In this document: one piece after another, positions 14,164 to 15,489 of the stretch
How positions within the stretch are numbered: the stretch's first letter is position 1
Layout of the letters: every line of letters begins with the position of its first letter
Source of the DNA: Lachnospiraceae bacterium
Lineage (GTDB): Bacteria > Bacillota > Clostridia > Lachnospirales > Lachnospiraceae
Direction: 5' to 3'
Length of the DNA: 15,489 bases
Assembly: GCA_021153325.1 (NCBI GenBank)
Contig: JAGKTQ010000050.1
Span: 1-15,489 of the forward strand
Notes under the pieces: model-generated
The model's input: only the letters and a program-made list of their open reading frames with translations
The model's database searches: none
Told to the model about the DNA's origin: nothing
Made by a program: the position numbers and the translations under genes

Positions 14164-14266
14164 GTATTCTTAAACTGGGTACAAAAAACTAAGCCCCATA
14201 TTAAAAGTGAAACGGGACTGCTACTTTTTGTTCCCACTATCAAATTGACAGTTTATTTAAGAATAC
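14164..14266 (-). promoter_or_regulatory. Long-range pairing element in the tet(O) leader
   Basis: GTATTCTTAAA at 14164-14174 is exactly complementary to TTTAAGAATAC at 14256-14266. In the transcript the 3' half of the short leader ORF can pair with sequence about 85 nt downstream. Ribosome position on the leader ORF would therefore control the fold. Positions 14101-14252 otherwise hold no gene. Confidence 0.65.
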
Positions 14267-14276
14267 CTTGCCGCAT
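14253..14276 (-). CDS. tet(O) leader peptide MRQGILK
   Basis: A 7-codon frame begins at ATG 14276, 9 nt after AAGGAG, 33 nt downstream of a consensus -10. It encodes MRQGILK and ends in TAA. Its last codons form one arm of the long-range pairing to 14164-14174, so stalling on it would alter the leader structure. Short leader ORFs of this kind precede ribosomal-protection tet genes. Confidence 0.65.
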   Translation of the reverse strand: MRQGILK

Positions 14277-14308
14277 ATTTATTAACTCCTTGTATAATAC
14301 TGAATCTA

Positions 14309-14337
14309 ATTATATTCCTTAACCCTTTATTTGTCAA
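14309..14337 (-). promoter_or_regulatory. Consensus sigma-A promoter of tet(O)
   Basis: TTGACA (14337-14332) and TATAAT (14314-14309) on the minus strand are separated by exactly 17 bp, a perfect match to consensus. Transcription would start near 14302, run through the leader peptide and attenuator and into tet(O). Confidence 0.9.
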
Positions 14338-14352
14338 GCTGACAAACTAAAG

Positions 14353-14381
14353 CAGAAAAAGCGGCAGGATTTCCCCCTGCC
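14353..14381 (-). terminator. Terminator after tnpV
   Basis: GGCAGG (14363-14368) and CCTGCC (14376-14381) form a 6-bp stem. On the minus strand it is followed by GCTTTTTCTG. It isolates the tnpV remnant from the tet(O) promoter just downstream. Confidence 0.7.
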
Positions 14382-14394
14382 ACTAATCATCTGT

Positions 14395-14766
14395 TTATGC
14401 AAAAATAATTTCCTTTTCCACAATCTCCCTCGCACAAGCCCTTATGTTATTGAGGCATCCTGTCCATTCTAAGGCGTTTTCTGCCTTTAGCTGTTCCGTT
14501 ATGCCCTGTGCCTGTTTCATACCCTCTATGAGCCTTTCAAAGCGTTCCTGTGCCTGTCTGTTGATGTCGGCAAGGTAGGCGTTTAGCCTGCCGCTTGTAA
14601 GAAGATTGGTGTATGTAACTTTACGGTACTGTTTTAGATAATCTAAATGCCGTTGCCCCCAGATGCCTATTGCCTGTTCTTCTTCGGCGGGTACAGTTAA
14701 GCACGGTATCAAATAATCCCCTTGCCTTTCGTATTTGCCGCCCAGTTCCTCAAATAATGATTGTTT
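14395..14766 (-). pseudogene. TnpV-like transposon protein, start codon lost
   Basis: The frame encodes SLFEELGGKYERQGDYLIP, then TVPAEEEQAIGIWGQRHLDYL, a helical NLLTSGRLNAYLADINRQAQ and the C-terminus REIVEKEIIFA, the pattern of TnpV proteins of clostridial transposons, about 120 residues. The frame is open from 14766, but no ATG precedes SLFEELGG; the first internal ATA/ATG-type start is at 14712, well inside the conserved region. Sequence beyond about 14760 belongs to the plus-strand hydrolase fragment, so the first two or three codons were lost at the junction. Function of TnpV is poorly defined; it is an accessory protein linked to transposon excision modules. Confidence 0.7.
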
Positions 14767-15407
14767 CTAACTTTTTTAATGGTAGAAATGATTTTTATGG
14801 TGTTACAAAAGAAATGGTTTCTGACAAAGCAGGAAACTTGAATATGAATAAAGCAAGTTATGATTTCGTATATTCTAATTATGGTTATGCAGTATTAGGA
14901 CTTGTTCTTGAGTCAGTATATGAAACGGAATATACAAGCTTGTTAAATGATTTTGCACAAAATGAATTATGTTTAACCTCAACACAGATTTCTGATAAAA
15001 GCGGAGACCTTGGAAAGTATTGGGATTGGAAAGAAGGCGATGCATATTTGTCAGCGGGAGCTGTCACATCAAATATTGAGGATATGCTTTTATACGCACA
15101 GATGCAACTTGAAGATAATTCATATTTTTCAGATTGCCATAATAGCCTGAAAAGCATTAATGCATCAACCGAAATGTATAAAACCATGGGTATTCATATG
15201 GATGAGATAGGAATGTCTTGGATTCTTGATAGTAAGAATAACATCATATGGCATAATGGTGGTACAGGAAATTATAATAGCTATCTTGGTTTTAATCCCG
15301 AAACAGGTACAGCTGTTGTTGTGCTTTCAAATCTCGCCCCGAATTATAGAGTCCCAGCTACTGTATTAGGTGTAAAATTGTTATTAGAACTTGATAATGA
15401 GAAGTGA
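14757..15407 (+). pseudogene. Serine hydrolase (class C beta-lactamase-like) C-terminal fragment
   Basis: The only convincing plus-strand coding sequence. It encodes YSNYGYAVLGLVLE, the Y-S-N element of serine penicillin-recognising hydrolases, and IIWHNGGTGNYNSYLGF, the H-x-G triad corresponding to KTG, followed by TAVVVLSNLAP. The catalytic S-x-x-K and the first 150 or so residues are absent, because the sequence begins where the tnpV junction lies. Upstream codons in the same frame to 14670 are the reverse of tnpV. AT-rich composition differs from tnpV. The intact gene would be a membrane-associated or secreted peptidase/esterase; this piece has no nucleophile and is inactive. Confidence 0.75.
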
Positions 15408-15451
15408 AACTTTCAGTAATACGCTCTGTTGATGTGATGATTTTTCTACGA

Positions 15452-15474
15452 TATACTCCTTCAAAAAGGAGTGT
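15452..15474 (+). promoter_or_regulatory. Ribosome site in a small hairpin before the last gene
   Basis: ACTCCTT and AAGGAGT (about 15455-15461 and 15466-15472) form a 7-bp stem around a 4-nt loop, with AAGGAG 9 nt before ATG 15481. The hairpin would hide the ribosome site, suggesting translational control of the gene that begins at the window edge. Confidence 0.4.
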
Positions 15475-15480
15475 GCTCTT

Positions 15481-15489
15481 ATGGGTAGA
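15481..15489 (+). CDS. Start of a gene cut by the window edge
   Basis: ATG GGT AGA (M-G-R) follows AAGGAG with 9-nt spacing. Only three codons are visible, so no product can be named. Confidence 0.4.

Noticed and set aside
1..15489. CRISPR array, tRNA or rRNA genes
   Set aside because: No regular repeat-spacer pattern and no recognisable tRNA cloverleaf or rRNA core sequence was found on either strand.

Overview
The window looks like accessory DNA from a gut-type Firmicute, probably a Clostridia/Lachnospiraceae-like anaerobe. The pointers are moderate-to-low GC, strong GGAGG-type ribosome sites, an anaerobic-type (cbi) cobalamin gene set, and Firmicute mobile-element genes. These genes include a MobV-type relaxase, ParM, sigma-like regulators of conjugative transposons, TnpV and tet(O). 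Almost everything is transcribed on the minus strand, so the biological reading order is from high to low coordinates.

Layout from left to right. (1) 1-1791: the end of a chromosomal cobalamin operon, made of a 23-bp-stem terminator-like hairpin, a cysteine-rich small metal-binding protein and cobyrinate a,c-diamide synthase (cbiA). (2) 1788-4109: a chimeric gene in which the N-terminal 405 or so residues of a MobV relaxase run in frame into a CbiE lacking its first 40 or so residues, followed by a complete CbiT. This marks the left edge of an integrated mobilizable element inside cbiET. (3) 4110-9125: the element body, with an oriT-like hairpin cluster, a ParR-like protein and ParM, a parC-like array of ATGACA repeats, a VirE-type helicase, a CHC2 zinc-finger primase, a MobC-like protein and a tyrosine integrase missing its N-terminus. 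(4) 9123-14766: a second element joined directly onto the truncated integrase. It carries a decayed repA, three sigma-like regulators (one broken), stacked terminator/attenuator hairpins, a KTR zinc-ribbon protein, tet(O) with its attenuation leader, and a TnpV remnant. (5) 14757-15489: a plus-strand serine hydrolase fragment cut at its 5' end, then the first codons of another gene.

How it fits together: one mobilizable replicon-like module (integrase, replication, partition, mobilization) sits in a cobalamin gene. A tetracycline-resistance conjugative-element fragment has been welded to its integrase end. Several genes show decay: repA has a deletion with frameshift, one sigma-like gene has a nonsense codon and a probable frameshift, the integrase has lost its N-terminus, and tet(O) has lost about 51 residues from its C-terminal domain. 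The most notable objects are the relaxase-CbiET chimera, the shortened tet(O), the parC-like repeat array with parM/parR on an integrated element, and the unusually dense RNA hairpins before the resistance and regulator genes. All family assignments are from reading the sequence; no searches were run.
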